The notes under the pieces are model-generated. The model ran no database searches and was not told the origin of the DNA. It saw only the letters and a list, made by a program, of their open reading frames with translations. A stretch of 64,000 nt of DNA. Source: Alcaligenes faecalis. GTDB taxonomy: Bacteria; Pseudomonadota; Gammaproteobacteria; Burkholderiales; Burkholderiaceae_B. How positions within the stretch are numbered: the first letter of the stretch is position 1; every line of letters starts with the position of its first letter. This document shows, piece by piece, positions 44,927-58,927 of this stretch. The stretch spans positions 1,240,001 through 1,304,000 of the forward strand of contig NZ_CP031747.1 in the NCBI RefSeq assembly GCF_005311025.1. The letters are read 5' to 3'. Position numbers and translations under genes: made by a program.

Positions 44927-46468
44927 ATGCAACTTAATCCGTCCGAGATCAGCGAACTGCTCAAGAGCCGCATCGAAGGCCTGGGTGCGTCGACTGACGT
45001 TCGTACACAAGGCACGGTCGTATCCGTGACCGACGGTATTACGCGCATCCACGGTTTGTCCGATGTGATGCAGGGCGAAATGCTCGAATTTCCGAACAAC
45101 ACGTTCGGTCTGGCCCTTAACCTCGAGCGCGACTCTGTCGGCGCCGTGATTCTGGGTGAATACACCGGTGTTTCCGAAGGCGACGCAGTTAAAACAACTG
45201 GCCGCATTCTGGAAGTACCCGTTGGCCCCGAACTGCTGGGTCGTGTGGTTGATACTCTGGGTATGCCTATCGACGGCAAGGGCCCGATCAACGCCAAGAT
45301 GACTGACGTCATCGAGAAAGTGGCTCCTGGCGTTATCGCCCGTGAGTCCGTTTCCCAGCCCATGCAGACCGGCACGAAAGCCGTGGACTCCATGGTGCCA
45401 ATCGGCCGTGGTCAGCGCGAACTGATCATTGGTGACCGTCAGACCGGCAAGACTGCCGTGGCTGTGGACACCATCATTGCTCAAAAGGGCAATGGCGTTA
45501 AATGTATCTACGTTGCCGTGGGCCAAAAAGCCTCCACGATCAACAACGTGGTGCGCAAGCTCGAAGAGCACGGTGCTTTGGAGTACACAATTGTTGTGGC
45601 CGCCTCGGCTTCCGAGTCCGCTGCCATGCAATACCTGGCTCCTTACTCCGGTTGCACCATGGGTGAATACTTCCGTGATCGTGGCGAAGACGCCCTGATC
45701 ATTTATGACGACTTGACCAAGCAAGCTTGGGCCTACCGTCAAGTATCCCTGTTGCTGCGTCGCCCACCAGGCCGTGAAGCCTACCCCGGTGACGTGTTCT
45801 ACCTGCACTCCCGTCTGCTCGAGCGCGCTGCTCGTGTGAACGCCGAGTACGTAGAAAAATTCACTAACGGTGAAGTGAAAGGCAAGACCGGTTCGTTGAC
45901 CGCACTGCCTATCATTGAAACGCAAGCCGGTGACGTTTCCGCTTTCGTTCCAACCAACGTGATTTCGATTACTGACGGTCAGATCTTCCTGGAGTCCGAC
46001 CTGTTCAACGCTGGTGTTCGTCCCGCTATTAACGCCGGTATTTCGGTGTCCCGCGTGGGTGGCGCTGCTCAAACCAAGGTCATCAAGAAACTGTCCGGCG
46101 GTATTCGTACCGACTTGGCTCAGTACCGTGAATTGGCTGCGTTTGCTCAGTTCGCTTCCGACCTGGATGACGCAACCCGTCGCCAGCTGGAACGTGGTAA
46201 GCGCGTGGTCGAACTGCTCAAGCAGCCCCAGTACCAGCCTCTGGCTGTGTGGGAACTGGCCGTGAGCCTGTACGCTGTGAACAACGGTTACTTCGACGAT
46301 CTGGAAGTCGCTCAGGTTCTGCCTTTCGAGAAAGGCCTGAAAGATCACCTGCGCAGCAAGTTCGCTGCCCTGGTTGAGCGTATCGAAAGCAAGAAGGAAC
46401 TGGTTAAAGAAGACGAGGCTGAGTTGGTTACAGCCATCCAGGACTTCAAAAAGCACGGCGCTTTCTAA
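44927..46468 (+). CDS. atpA: ATP synthase F1 subunit alpha
   Basis: Non-catalytic nucleotide-binding subunit, 513 residues. The P-loop GDRQTGKT lies at residues 169-176 and the Walker B-like strand is in [13 protein letters not shown]. The alpha signature is present ([20 protein letters not shown]), and the arginine finger lies in the region of [10 protein letters not shown]. Length is standard. Confidence 0.98.
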   Translation: MQLNPSEISELLKSRIEGLGASTDVRTQGTVVSVTDGITRIHGLSDVMQGEMLEFPNNTFGLALNLERDSVGAVILGEYTGVSEGDAVKTTGRILEVPVGPELLGRVVDTLGMPIDGKGPINAKMTDVIEKVAPGVIARESVSQPMQTGTKAVDSMVPIGRGQRELIIGDRQTGKTAVAVDTIIAQKGNGVKCIYVAVGQKASTINNVVRKLEEHGALEYTIVVAASASESAAMQYLAPYSGCTMGEYFRDRGEDALIIYDDLTKQAWAYRQVSLLLRRPPGREAYPGDVFYLHSRLLERAARVNAEYVEKFTNGEVKGKTGSLTALPIIETQAGDVSAFVPTNVISITDGQIFLESDLFNAGVRPAINAGISVSRVGGAAQTKVIKKLSGGIRTDLAQYRELAAFAQFASDLDDATRRQLERGKRVVELLKQPQYQPLAVWELAVSLYAVNNGYFDDLEVAQVLPFEKGLKDHLRSKFAALVERIESKKELVKEDEAELVTAIQDFKKHGAF

Positions 46469-46562
46469 TCATTGTTGGCAGGCGCCGGAAACCCCGGCGT
46501 CATGATTAGCGGGAGTCGACAGCCTAGTCTGGCTCCCGATAATGCCCTTACAGGAAAGTGTG

Positions 46563-48937
<2,375 letters not shown>

Positions 48938-48949
48938 TAAGGATTACTC

Positions 48950-49372
48950 ATGGCTAAGCTTCATGTTGACGTGGTTAGTGCTGAAGAATCGATCTTTGCT
49001 GGTGAAGCAAAGTTCGTGGCACTGCCCGGCGAGGCTGGGGAGCTGGGTATTTTGCCCGGTCACACTCCACTGATCTCGCGGATTCGTCCCGGCACGCTGA
49101 AGATCGTTATGGACGATGGCAGCGAAGAGCATATCTTTGTCGCTGGCGGCATACTCGAGGTTCAGCCTGGGAAAGTCACTGTATTGTCGGATACCGCGAT
49201 TCGCGCACAAGACCTGGATGAAGCAAAGGCTCTGGAAGCCCGCAAGCATGCGGAAGAGGCCCTGCGCAACACCAAGGACAAGGCCGACATCGCTGTTGTG
49301 GAAGCCGAGCTGGCCATGCTGGCCGCTCAAGCTGCCGCAGCACGTCGCTTGAGCAACGCGCGCAAGCACTAA
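48950..49372 (+). CDS. atpC: ATP synthase F1 subunit epsilon
   Basis: A 140-residue rotor subunit with an N-terminal beta-sandwich ([20 protein letters not shown] ... [16 protein letters not shown]) and two C-terminal helices that can inhibit the enzyme. It is the last gene of the operon, 12 bp after atpD, followed by a strong terminator. Confidence 0.97.
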   Translation: MAKLHVDVVSAEESIFAGEAKFVALPGEAGELGILPGHTPLISRIRPGTLKIVMDDGSEEHIFVAGGILEVQPGKVTVLSDTAIRAQDLDEAKALEARKHAEEALRNTKDKADIAVVEAELAMLAAQAAAARRLSNARKH

Positions 49373-49394
49373 GCTCAAGTCGGTAGCATCCGTG

Positions 49395-49423
49395 AAAAAG
49401 CCACCCTTAGGGGTGGCTTTTTT
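49395..49423. terminator. Terminator of the ATP synthase operon
   Basis: The stem AAAAAGCCACCC/GGGTGGCTTTTTT with a four-base loop lies 22 bp after atpC. The A-run on its left side lets it act also on the minus-strand rfb genes that end at 49454. Confidence 0.9.
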
Positions 49424-49453
49424 GCGTTGTGATATAGCCAATTTGGCAAAGTG

Positions 49454-50383
49454 TTATTCAGCTTGTTTTTGCAGGAACAACAAGCTTTGTTCAATTCCCT
49501 TGCTCCAGTCCCGCTCTATGTTTTTATCCCCTAGCAGGGCATTCAGCTTGCCTTGTTCCAAGCTTGATTGGGCAGGTCGCGTGGCTGGTGTTGGGTATTG
49601 GCTGCTGGGGATAGGATGTAAAGCAGGAGACTGAGCCAGTAGCCCTAGCGTGGAGGCTTGCTTGAAAATCTCGTGCGCAAAGTCGTACCAGCTTGTATAA
49701 GGTTGTCCTGCGAAATGGTAAATACCAGATGGAGCGGAATGCGGGCTCTGTCCATGAGTTGGCTGGATCTGTTGTGCAGCCAAGCTTAATAATACTTGGC
49801 CAATATGGGGCGCGTAACTTGGGCCTCCGATCTGATCGGCCACAATACTGAGCTCAGCTCGCTCGCGCCCGAGACGCAACATGGTTTTCAGAAAGTTGTT
49901 TCCAAATTGGCTAAAGACCCAGCTGGTCCTCAAAACAATGGCTGAAGGCAGTGCGTTCAAGACAGACTGCTCACCTTTCAGCTTGCTTTGTCCATAGACA
50001 CTGACAGGGGCTGTAGGGGCCTCTTCGGGGTAAGGCTGGCTTGCCAGGCCGTCAAACACGTAGTCAGTGGAGACATGCACCATCTTGATGGCGCGTTGTG
50101 CGCAAGCTATGGCTAGTAGACCAGGAGCTACACCGTTGATCAGATGTGCAAGGTCAGGTTCAGATTCGGCTTTATCCACCGCTGTGTAGGCCGCTGCATT
50201 GATGAGGACTGCTGGTTTGTACTTGTCTAATGCGTGTGAGATTGAGTCTGTTTGGGTGATATCAAGCTCATCTCGACCAAGCAGAACCAGATCGCTGTCC
50301 TGAGGAGCGAGCTTGTGTATCCATTGCAGGGATTGTCCAAGCTGGCCTTGAGCGCCTGTAACAAGAATAAGAGTGCGTGACAT
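49454..50383 (-). CDS. rfbD: dTDP-4-dehydrorhamnose reductase
   Basis: Last step of dTDP-L-rhamnose synthesis: NAD(P)H reduction of dTDP-4-keto-rhamnose. The 309-residue short-chain dehydrogenase has the Rossmann motif LVTGAQGQLGQSLQW, the segment HVSTDYVFDG, and the catalytic YGQSKLKGEQ. It is the last gene of a minus-strand set ordered rfbB-rfbA-rfbC-rfbD. Confidence 0.96.
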   Translation of the reverse strand: MSRTLILVTGAQGQLGQSLQWIHKLAPQDSDLVLLGRDELDITQTDSISHALDKYKPAVLINAAAYTAVDKAESEPDLAHLINGVAPGLLAIACAQRAIKMVHVSTDYVFDGLASQPYPEEAPTAPVSVYGQSKLKGEQSVLNALPSAIVLRTSWVFSQFGNNFLKTMLRLGRERAELSIVADQIGGPSYAPHIGQVLLSLAAQQIQPTHGQSPHSAPSGIYHFAGQPYTSWYDFAHEIFKQASTLGLLAQSPALHPIPSSQYPTPATRPAQSSLEQGKLNALLGDKNIERDWSKGIEQSLLFLQKQAE

Positions 50384-50389
50384 GGGTGC

Positions 50390-50938
50390 TCAGGTTTTCT
50401 GTTGCGTCGCCAGCTCTTGGAGGCCTGGGTACTGTGTATCTTTATCAGATAGCCTTGGGTTCTGGATTGGCCACGCTATTGCCACTTCAGGGCAGTCCCA
50501 TGCAAGTCCGCCCTCGTCCTGGGGGAAGTAGTAGTCGGTGCATTTATAGGTGAAGTCGGCAATTTCGGACAGAACGCAAAATCCGTGTGCATAGCCTGGG
50601 GGAATCCAGAGTTGGCGGTGGTTGCTGTCGCTAAGCTCTACACCCACATAGGTACCAAACGTGGGGGAGGCGGGGTTGATATCGACCGCGACATCGTAAA
50701 CTGCACCCCGTGTCACGCTGACTAATTTACCTTGTGGCCGGGTGCGCTGAAAATGCATCCCACGCAGAACACCTTGCTGAGAGCGGGAGTGGTTATCTTG
50801 AACGAATGGCAATGTAATGCCGGCTTGGTCACGATACCGTTCGACACTGAATGTCTCTTTAAAGAATCCTCGTTCGTCACCGAAGACACGTGGCTCGATG
50901 ATCATGACGCCGTTCAGTGCAGTTTCAATCACCTTCAT
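50390..50938 (-). CDS. rfbC: dTDP-4-dehydrorhamnose 3,5-epimerase
   Basis: A 182-residue cupin-fold epimerase. Family blocks include [37 protein letters not shown] with the catalytic His, and [15 protein letters not shown]. Its start overlaps the end of rfbA by 14 bp and it lies 6 bp before rfbD, so the genes are translated as a unit. Confidence 0.97.
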   Translation of the reverse strand: MKVIETALNGVMIIEPRVFGDERGFFKETFSVERYRDQAGITLPFVQDNHSRSQQGVLRGMHFQRTRPQGKLVSVTRGAVYDVAVDINPASPTFGTYVGVELSDSNHRQLWIPPGYAHGFCVLSEIADFTYKCTDYYFPQDEGGLAWDCPEVAIAWPIQNPRLSDKDTQYPGLQELATQQKT

Positions 50939-51806
50939 GCTTTGCTCCAGCCAGTTTCAGCAGGTATTGGCCATAGCCCGTTTTAGCCAGTGCCTGGGCT
51001 TGCTCGTGTAGCTGCTCACGACTGAGCCAACCTTGATTGAAAGCAATCTCTTCCAGACAGGCGACTTTCAGGCCTTGGCGATGTTCAATCGTGCGCACGA
51101 AGCTGCCAGCTTCTTGCAGGCTTTCGTGAGTGCCTGTATCCAGCCAAGCAAAGCCCCTGCCCAAAAGGCTGACGTGTAATTGGCCGGATTCTAGGTAAGC
51201 ATTGTTGACGTCTGTGATTTCCAGTTCGCCGCGGGCAGAAGGTTTAACTTGACGGGCGATGTCGACCACCCGGTTATCGTAAAAGTACAGGCCAGTGACA
51301 GCAAAGTTTGATTTGGGTTTGGAGGGTTTTTCCTCAATCGAAATCGCTTTACCTTGTGCGTCGAACTCGACAACACCAAAGCGTTCCGGGTCACTGACTT
51401 GATAACCAAAGACAGTTGCGCCTGTTTTTCGTTCTGCAGCTTCGCGCAACATCTGGCTAAAGCCGTATCCGTAGAAAATATTATCTCCGAGAATCAGACT
51501 GACATTGTCCTGGCCGATGAAGTCGGCTCCGATAATAAAGGCTTGGGCCAATCCATCGGGTGAGGGTTGTTCAGCGTAAGACAGAGACAAGCCGTAGCGA
51601 GAACCATCTCCAAGTAGCTTGCGAAAATTAGGAAGGTCTTCAGGGGTGGAGATAATCAAGATCTCCCTGATGCCGGCCAACATCAAAACCGACAAAGGAT
51701 AGAAAATCATCGGTTTATCGTAGATGGGCAGCAGCTGTTTGGATACGCCCATGGTAATGGGGTGAAGGCGAGTCCCTGACCCGCCTGCCAGAATAATGCC
51801 TTTCAT
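50925..51806 (-). CDS. rfbA: Glucose-1-phosphate thymidylyltransferase
   Basis: First step of the dTDP-sugar pathway, making dTDP-glucose. The 293-residue nucleotidyltransferase starts [20 protein letters not shown], with the activator-binding [18 protein letters not shown] and [20 protein letters not shown]. Its start overlaps the rfbB stop by 4 bp. Confidence 0.97.
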   Translation of the reverse strand: MKGIILAGGSGTRLHPITMGVSKQLLPIYDKPMIFYPLSVLMLAGIREILIISTPEDLPNFRKLLGDGSRYGLSLSYAEQPSPDGLAQAFIIGADFIGQDNVSLILGDNIFYGYGFSQMLREAAERKTGATVFGYQVSDPERFGVVEFDAQGKAISIEEKPSKPKSNFAVTGLYFYDNRVVDIARQVKPSARGELEITDVNNAYLESGQLHVSLLGRGFAWLDTGTHESLQEAGSFVRTIEHRQGLKVACLEEIAFNQGWLSREQLHEQAQALAKTGYGQYLLKLAGAKHEGD

Positions 51807-52867
51807 GCCTTGTTTCCTATACGATCCAGACGGTAGTCGCCGCTAAGTACTCGTTCCCACCAGCCCGTGTTTTCCAGATACCAGGCCACGGTCTTGCGCA
51901 GTCCTGTTTCAAATGTTTCTTTGGGTTGCCAGCCTAACTCATTAGCAATTTTGCTGGCATCGATTGCGTAGCGTTTGTCGTGACCTGGGCGGTCTGTGAC
52001 AAAAGTGATCAGATCGGCGTATTGTTTGACCCCTTCGGGTTTGGTGGGAGCCAATTTTTCCAGAATAGTACAGATACTATGTACGACTTCCAGGTTCTGC
52101 TTTTCGTTGTGGCCGCCAATATTGTAGGTTTCACCTGCCTTGCCAGTTGTAGCTACCAGCACCAGCGCACGAGCATGGTCTTCGACATATAGCCAATCTC
52201 GAATCTGATCGCCTTTGCCATAAATCGGCAAAGGCTTCCCATTCAGGGCATTCAGGATAACGTGGGGAATGAGCTTTTCGGGGAAGTGATAAGGCCCATA
52301 GTTGTTGGAGCAGTTGGTAATCAGTACCGGTAGCCCATAGGTACGGTGCCAGGCACGGACCAGATGATCGGAGCTGGCTTTACTCGCAGAATAGGGCGAA
52401 CTGGGCGCATATGGCGTTGTTTCCACAAATAATTGATCTGTTCCATCCAGATCGCCATAAACCTCGTCTGTAGAAATATGATGGAAGCGGAATCTGGCTT
52501 GATCTTCAGGCTGCAAGGCTGACCAGTACTGCCGTGCTGCTTCCAGCAGGGTGTAGGTGCCCATGATATTGGTATGAATAAATGCGGCGGGTCCGTCGAT
52601 GGAGCGATCAACATGGGATTCCGCGGCCAGGTGCATGATCACGTCAGGGCAAAACTGCGTGAGCAAATGGCTCATCTGGGAGGCATCGCATATATCGGCA
52701 TGAGCAAACTGATATCGGGGATTGTTAGCTACCGGAGCAACAGACTCCAGATTCCCCGCGTAAGTCAGTTTGTCAACATTAAGGACGCTGTGATTCGTAT
52801 CCAGGATCAAGTGACGGATAACTGCCGAGCCGATGAAGCCCGCTCCGCCGGTGACTAGAATGCGCAT
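51803..52867 (-). CDS. rfbB: dTDP-glucose 4,6-dehydratase
   Basis: Converts dTDP-glucose to the 4-keto-6-deoxy sugar. The 354-residue extended SDR has the NAD-binding [29 protein letters not shown], the catalytic [10 protein letters not shown] and [13 protein letters not shown]. The protein is full length. It is separated from the upstream flippase gene by 53 bp on the same strand. Confidence 0.97.
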   Translation of the reverse strand: MRILVTGGAGFIGSAVIRHLILDTNHSVLNVDKLTYAGNLESVAPVANNPRYQFAHADICDASQMSHLLTQFCPDVIMHLAAESHVDRSIDGPAAFIHTNIMGTYTLLEAARQYWSALQPEDQARFRFHHISTDEVYGDLDGTDQLFVETTPYAPSSPYSASKASSDHLVRAWHRTYGLPVLITNCSNNYGPYHFPEKLIPHVILNALNGKPLPIYGKGDQIRDWLYVEDHARALVLVATTGKAGETYNIGGHNEKQNLEVVHSICTILEKLAPTKPEGVKQYADLITFVTDRPGHDKRYAIDASKIANELGWQPKETFETGLRKTVAWYLENTGWWERVLSGDYRLDRIGNKA

Positions 52868-52920
52868 GAAGTGATCTCGTTAGTGCAGTTGGACAAAAGA
52901 TTAGACTCGGACAGTGAGAA

Positions 52921-54156
52921 TTAGCGATATCGTCTGGACAACAGGATAAGGGCCAAGCAGTCTACGCCGACTCGTATCGTCCATGCCAGTGCCGCGCCGA
53001 TGACACCCCACCGGTTGATGCTCAAATAGAGCAGTCCTAAATAAGGCATGATCTCGGCCAGGTGCAACAAAGCTGTGACGCGTGAGTGGCCAGCTGCTTG
53101 AATGACGGTGTATGGGATTTGCGCGACGGCATTAAAGAAAAAACCGACCAACAGAATCTGCAGGACCGGAACGGCATCTCCCAGAAAGTCCTGTCCTAAC
53201 CATAAAAGCAGAATCCACTTTGCCAGAAAAATGCCTGTCAGTGAAATGGCGCCACATACGCCACATAGCAGCAGGTAGGATAACCGCGTTTCATTGCCAA
53301 TGCCGCTGCGTGCGCTGAGCACCGGAAAGATGGCTCTGACCACTGATCCTGGTATGGCTAGCAGTCGGGTGATTGCTTCGGCTGGCCCGGTATAGAAGGC
53401 CACGACTTTGGCTCCATTCATCGTAGAGAGCAGAAAACGATCAAAATACACCATTAAGGGGCTGATTAAATTGCTAACTGTTAGCCAGCCGCCAAAGCGG
53501 AAAAGGGTGAAAGCGGTTGCCGTTTCCCAGCGCAACAGATATTTGCGGGATGAGCCGGGTAAGCTCCAGATATAGGCGATCAGGGCAGTTAGTAAACGGC
53601 CAAAGAACAGTCCCCAGACCGCGTGGCTCAAATCAGCATGTATCCAGACGCCAATCAATGGAAAAACAGCGAGAAAAATTCCGCTGAGAGTTCTAAGCAT
53701 ATTGAGAAGGCGAAAATTGGACATGCCTTCCAGGTAAGAAAACCAGACCGAGCTCAATAGTACGAGAGGAAGTGTCACGGCTAGTATGGAAAAGGCTCGT
53801 GCACTGTCTGCCTGGTACTCCGGGCTGATGGAAAGCCACTGCACCAGTGTGGTATTGAACCCAGCGATCAGTAGCAATGCCAGCAGGCTGCTTGCCGCGA
53901 CAAGTATGGTCGAGGTGCCCAGGATGCTATGGATGCCTGCCAGGTTGCCTTGCTCTATGGCAACGGAGCGAATGACGGCACGGCTGATACCGAGATCAAA
54001 CAGGCTGGCGTAGCCAACAATTGCAAAAAACAAGGTGAAAATACCAAACTGCTCCACCCCCAGCAGACGAGCAATAACGCCCATAGCCGGAATGGCGATA
54101 ATGAGTGGGGCCGCATACCCCGCTAAGTTCCAGAAGGAGTTTTTAATTAAACTCAT
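52921..54156 (-). CDS. Wzx-type polysaccharide flippase
   Basis: A 411-residue protein with about 12 predicted membrane helices (e.g. WNLAGYAAPLIIAIPAMGVI and LAKWILLLWLGQDFLGDAVP), typical of the MOP/PST flippase family. It would move undecaprenyl-linked repeat units across the inner membrane. It overlaps the end of the upstream O-antigen ligase gene by four bases and precedes rfbB. It is most likely specific to the rhamnose-containing polysaccharide made by this locus. Confidence 0.88.
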   Translation of the reverse strand: MSLIKNSFWNLAGYAAPLIIAIPAMGVIARLLGVEQFGIFTLFFAIVGYASLFDLGISRAVIRSVAIEQGNLAGIHSILGTSTILVAASSLLALLLIAGFNTTLVQWLSISPEYQADSARAFSILAVTLPLVLLSSVWFSYLEGMSNFRLLNMLRTLSGIFLAVFPLIGVWIHADLSHAVWGLFFGRLLTALIAYIWSLPGSSRKYLLRWETATAFTLFRFGGWLTVSNLISPLMVYFDRFLLSTMNGAKVVAFYTGPAEAITRLLAIPGSVVRAIFPVLSARSGIGNETRLSYLLLCGVCGAISLTGIFLAKWILLLWLGQDFLGDAVPVLQILLVGFFFNAVAQIPYTVIQAAGHSRVTALLHLAEIMPYLGLLYLSINRWGVIGAALAWTIRVGVDCLALILLSRRYR

Positions 54157-55424
54157 TGCTTGGATAAGGACGCATGAGTGTTAGTAGTTTTACTGAAGCT
54201 CATGAGGCTCCAGAAAATGGAAATGGCTAGAAGAAAAAATAATAATGTATTGTTTCTTTCCATCATGTTTTGCGTGAGATTGGAGATTGAGTAAACAACT
54301 ACAAGAATAGATCCATTAATGGCTGACTGTTTTTTTATCGGGTTGTTGTGGAAAATATTTTTAATAAAATTAAAAAAACAAAAAACAAATAAAGAAACTA
54401 AAAGAAATAAGCCGCTAATACCAAAATGCAGCCATGTTTCAATATAGTTGTTATGTGAGTTTGCCAGGCCGAGAATAATCGGAGCGTCGGCTCTGTTTTG
54501 TGTGAGTTGTTCCAGCGCTTTTTGATGTTCTGCATCGGACCAAGCCACAATAGGGCGCTGCTTGATTAATTCCCAGTTCGCTTGCCAGATTGCGAGACGG
54601 GCACCGATTGAGGTATTGGCGTTGCCCTCCTGGAACTGAGTAATATCTTGAGCAGCTAGTTGATATCGTTCCTGCACAAAGGAACTTTGCGTCAGCAGGG
54701 CTCCTGCCAGGATTGCCGCCAGTACGCAGCTTGTGATGCTGCGCACGGCATAGCGTTTGGGCGTGTAGGCGATAATCAGTATGGCAAGAGCAAGGGGTAG
54801 TGCAATCCATCCTCCTCGGCTGCCAGAAGCCAGAGAGGCGAATAAACCTGCGAGGGCTCCTAAGGCATAGAGAGAGGCAAGGCCGCGCTTGAACTCCTTG
54901 GCGTGCCATTGCGCCAGTAAAGCAGTCAGGCAAAATAGCCCAAGCAGGAGGGCAATATTGCCAAACTGAATTGCGCCGGTATAGCCATAAACCCTGCCAT
55001 TATGAAGCTCACCGCCTAATTGTGCGTAGACTAGCCATAGAGAAGATAGGCTGCCCAATGCAAAGGAAGCCGAGATCCAGTCAGGTTTGAGTGTCGCCTT
55101 GCTCAAGGCATACAGAATGGGTAGTAGCAGCAGGTAGCGGCTGATCAGGTCAAGCTGACGGACGGCGTCGCCGTGATAAAGCCACATGGCAAGCCCGTTC
55201 AGGAAGATCAAGAGCAGCAGTACATGCAGCCCTTTGTTAAATGAGCTTGCCGGGTTGGGTTGGAGGGAGCGTAGAAAGCATAATGCCAGCGAGCTGACTA
55301 ACAATAGGCCTGCCGCAATGGCATATACGTTCCGAGTCGATAGGATACTGGCGAAAAACAGTGAAAAACCCAGGTTGATACCTAAATTCGCGTATGCGGA
55401 AAAATGGAAAGAAGGTCGTTGCAT
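54153..55424 (-). CDS. O-antigen ligase/polymerase family protein (Wzy_C)
   Basis: A 423-residue membrane protein with many helices and the Wzy_C signature: SGSRGGWIALPLALAI followed by a large periplasmic loop and LANSHNNYIETWLHFG, containing the conserved histidine. Such proteins ligate O-antigen to lipid A-core or polymerise repeat units. Because a separate EpsG-type polymerase is encoded at 61527-62603, a ligase role fits better. The last 90 codons are clearly AT-richer than the rest. No ribosome-binding site is obvious at the proposed start. Confidence 0.83.
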   Translation of the reverse strand: MQRPSFHFSAYANLGINLGFSLFFASILSTRNVYAIAAGLLLVSSLALCFLRSLQPNPASSFNKGLHVLLLLIFLNGLAMWLYHGDAVRQLDLISRYLLLLPILYALSKATLKPDWISASFALGSLSSLWLVYAQLGGELHNGRVYGYTGAIQFGNIALLLGLFCLTALLAQWHAKEFKRGLASLYALGALAGLFASLASGSRGGWIALPLALAILIIAYTPKRYAVRSITSCVLAAILAGALLTQSSFVQERYQLAAQDITQFQEGNANTSIGARLAIWQANWELIKQRPIVAWSDAEHQKALEQLTQNRADAPIILGLANSHNNYIETWLHFGISGLFLLVSLFVFCFFNFIKNIFHNNPIKKQSAINGSILVVVYSISNLTQNMMERNNTLLFFLLAISIFWSLMSFSKTTNTHASLSKQ

Positions 55425-55434
55425 GGTGGGCTGT

Positions 55435-55463
55435 ATTGTACGCGTAGGTTTATTGGGTGTTGA
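55435..55463 (-). promoter_or_regulatory. Possible promoter for the minus-strand polysaccharide genes
   Basis: On the minus strand TCAACA and TACAAT are separated by 17 bp. The resulting leader before the ligase ATG would be only about four bases, so either the transcript is nearly leaderless or the real promoter lies elsewhere. Confidence 0.3.
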
Positions 55464-55565
55464 CCATCGTTAAACAGTCTGAAAAAGGTTGCTGTAGGTT
55501 ACAATTTACAAAGCTTAGCATCCGCAGCAATCGTGAAGATGAGATAACTTAGGAATTATTTTAAT

Positions 55566-55584
55566 AGTAGTGATTCTCATTCGT
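55566..55584. promoter_or_regulatory. Fur-box-like sequence
   Basis: TGATTCTCAT (55571-55580) matches nine of ten bases of the core of the Fur consensus, and the 19-bp window matches about 12 positions. It lies in the divergent gap between the ligase and the sugar transferase, about 60 bp upstream of a strong -10 element. Confidence 0.3.
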
Positions 55585-55643
55585 TTAGATAAATATAAGC
55601 GTTTTCGCGATACGACCAATATTTAGTTGTAACGTCCTATGCG

Positions 55644-55649
55644 TATAAT
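55644..55649 (+). promoter_or_regulatory. Strong -10 element upstream of the sugar transferase
   Basis: A perfect TATAAT lies 43 bp before the sugar transferase ATG. A matching -35 box at the right distance is not convincing, which could mean activator-dependent transcription. Confidence 0.5.
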
Positions 55650-55691
55650 GCTTTTTGACTCCAACTTGAAATATTGGACCACCGATCCAGA

Positions 55692-56959
<1,268 letters not shown>

Positions 56960-56963
<4 letters not shown>

Positions 56964-57820
56964 GCGCTTGATGACAAGCGCTTCTTGATCCAATTTTTCA
57001 GCGGTTGCAGGGTGCCATGGATCAGATGGTAGAGGCGATGCAAGACGGACCCCCAATGCCCGTAGTGCTTGTTCAGATAGACTTTCATGCCGTCGCTATA
57101 ACAACGTCCCCGAAATGACTCATCTGTAAATGTGCCGCCTGACTCGTGCAAGTAACGCGCGGCAGGAATATGAACGGAAGCAATGCCTTGTTGCCTTGCT
57201 CGATATTGCAGGTCTGTCTCTTCAAAGTAGAGAAAGAACGACTCGTCAAAGCCGTGAAGCTGTTGAAATTGCTCGCGACCGATTAGCAGCAAGGAGCCCG
57301 AAACGTAGTCCACCTGATGAGGCTCTGTGCGGGTGTATGAGGGAGTTAGCAAACGCCCTAGTCCGAACGCCTTGAGCATTAGTGTCAGTGGCGTGGGAAA
57401 GTGCTCATAGGCATAGCTTGGCGTGCCTTGGCTATCAACAGACAAGCCTCCCAGAATAGGCTGTGGCCCCGGTTGAGGGACAGCCAAATACTGCTGGAAG
57501 ATCTCGATAACATTACAGAGCAGTTGGGCATCTGGATTCAGCAACATGATGTGAGGCGCATTGGTGTGGCGTGCGCCTATATTGCAGCCTTTGCCAAACC
57601 CGTTGTTTGCCCCTGTGCGCAGCAATTGAACCCGCGGGTAACGTTGTTCGATCTGATCACAGCTGTCATCACTGGAGCCGTTATCCACGACGGTGATGCG
57701 ATAGGTATCTGGCGTACTGTACTGCTCGATACTTGCTATGGTCTCGAGAATCTGGCTGCCACCGTTGTAATTGACGAGCAGTATGTCTACCCAAGCTGTG
57801 GTCTGTGATGAAACATTCAT
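56960..57820 (-). CDS. GT2 glycosyltransferase, rhamnosyltransferase-like
   Basis: A 286-residue family 2 transferase with a GT-A fold. The N-terminus reads DILLVNYNGGSQILETIASI, the nucleotide-binding part is VVDNGSSDDS, and MLLNPDAQLL contains the DxD-like position. GFDESFFLYFEETDLQYRAR is typical of WbbL-like rhamnosyltransferases. Because dTDP-rhamnose is made by the neighbouring rfb genes, rhamnose transfer is a reasonable guess, not proven. It is followed on the same strand by nothing, ending in a 4-base convergent overlap. Confidence 0.85.
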
Positions 57821-57824
57821 GGGA

Positions 57825-58583
57825 TTAAAGTCTTTTGAGGATGGCTTTGCTGAGGTAATGCAGCATCAGATACATGCTGTAAGGCGCAGACAGGCCCAGA
57901 TGTTTGCGGTAGATTTCCCAGGTCCATTGAACCGATTTAAATTTGTTTGATGACAGCGAGGCATGGCCCACCCGGTAGGCCGCCAAGGGTTCGGGTACTG
58001 CACAGACTGTGCCTGCCTTGCGCGTGACTTCCAGCCACATGAGATAGTCTTCGTGGCGGATGGGCTGCTGATAAAATTTGCCCAAGGCATGGCAATCATA
58101 TAGACCGGTCAGGTTACCGATGACATTGCCTTGAAGAAGTTGGTGGTAGCTAGTCTGTTGAGGGGGCGATGAGGTGCTTAGCCACTGTCCAGGCTCACGG
58201 AACCGGTAGTATGCACTAGTGCATACCAGCGTGTTGGTGGCGCGCATTAGCTCGAGCTGTTTTTCCAGCTTTTCAGGTAGCCATAAGTCATCTGAGTCCA
58301 GAAAAGCGATGTATTGTCCTTGGGCAAGTTCTATCCCGGCATTACGGGCCCGAGCAACACCCCCATTAGTTTCACACTGTACTAAACGGATTCTGGCATC
58401 CTCTTGAGCCAGCTCTTGCATGAGCTGACTCGTGTTATCGGTTGAGCAGTCGTTAATAATTAAAAGCTCAAGATGGGGGTAAGTTTGCTTGAGCACAGAG
58501 CGAACGGAATCGGCCAGAGTAGCTTGAGCGTTGTAGGCCGGCATAATGACACTGACAAGGGCGGATTCGTTTTTTAAGGACAT
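57825..58583 (-). CDS. GT2 glycosyltransferase
   Basis: A 252-residue family 2 transferase. ATG 58583 is chosen because the sequence becomes family-like right after it (ALVSVIMPAYNAQATLADSV); the open frame continues upstream to 58772 without such character. INDCSTDNTSQLM and YIAFLDSDDLWLPEKLEKQL carry the nucleotide- and metal-binding DxD positions, and RHEDYLMWLEVTRKAG supplies the catalytic-base region. It lies 4 bp upstream of the other GT2 gene on the minus strand. The acceptor is unknown. Confidence 0.87.
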   Translation of the reverse strand: MSLKNESALVSVIMPAYNAQATLADSVRSVLKQTYPHLELLIINDCSTDNTSQLMQELAQEDARIRLVQCETNGGVARARNAGIELAQGQYIAFLDSDDLWLPEKLEKQLELMRATNTLVCTSAYYRFREPGQWLSTSSPPQQTSYHQLLQGNVIGNLTGLYDCHALGKFYQQPIRHEDYLMWLEVTRKAGTVCAVPEPLAAYRVGHASLSSNKFKSVQWTWEIYRKHLGLSAPYSMYLMLHYLSKAILKRL

Positions 58584-58927
58584 GAATATTTGAGGGGTGA
58601 GGGCACTTGGGCAAAGAGTCACAGGCTTCTCGCCTGCTGGTCTGCCACACCTTATCTGGCAATGGCAGCGGTCTGTAACGTGGTATTTCAGTACTGAGGT
58701 GGAGATGGCTTGTGCCGGGCCACTATTTGAATCATAAAAACGATACGGATTTCGTTGCGTGTCTATAGGCAAGGATGCAATTAAGCGAGTATCGATACAA
58801 GTGGTAAACGGACGCCTATGCCATACTCCGACCTACGAGACAGTCCGGTTATGATGAGATGCGTTTTCTTTGCAGGAACGGAATCCGCCGGACTTTATAA
58901 TATAGCGTACTTTGAAGTAGGTAATTG
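58584..58927. promoter_or_regulatory. Divergent gap between GT2 and manC
   Basis: A gene-free stretch of 344 bases. On the plus strand TATAAT at 58896-58901 is a good -10 box 27 bp before manC, but its -35 region is weak. The part nearest the glycosyltransferase is an open continuation of that frame without recognisable protein sequence. No repeats or RNA genes were seen. Confidence 0.4.
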
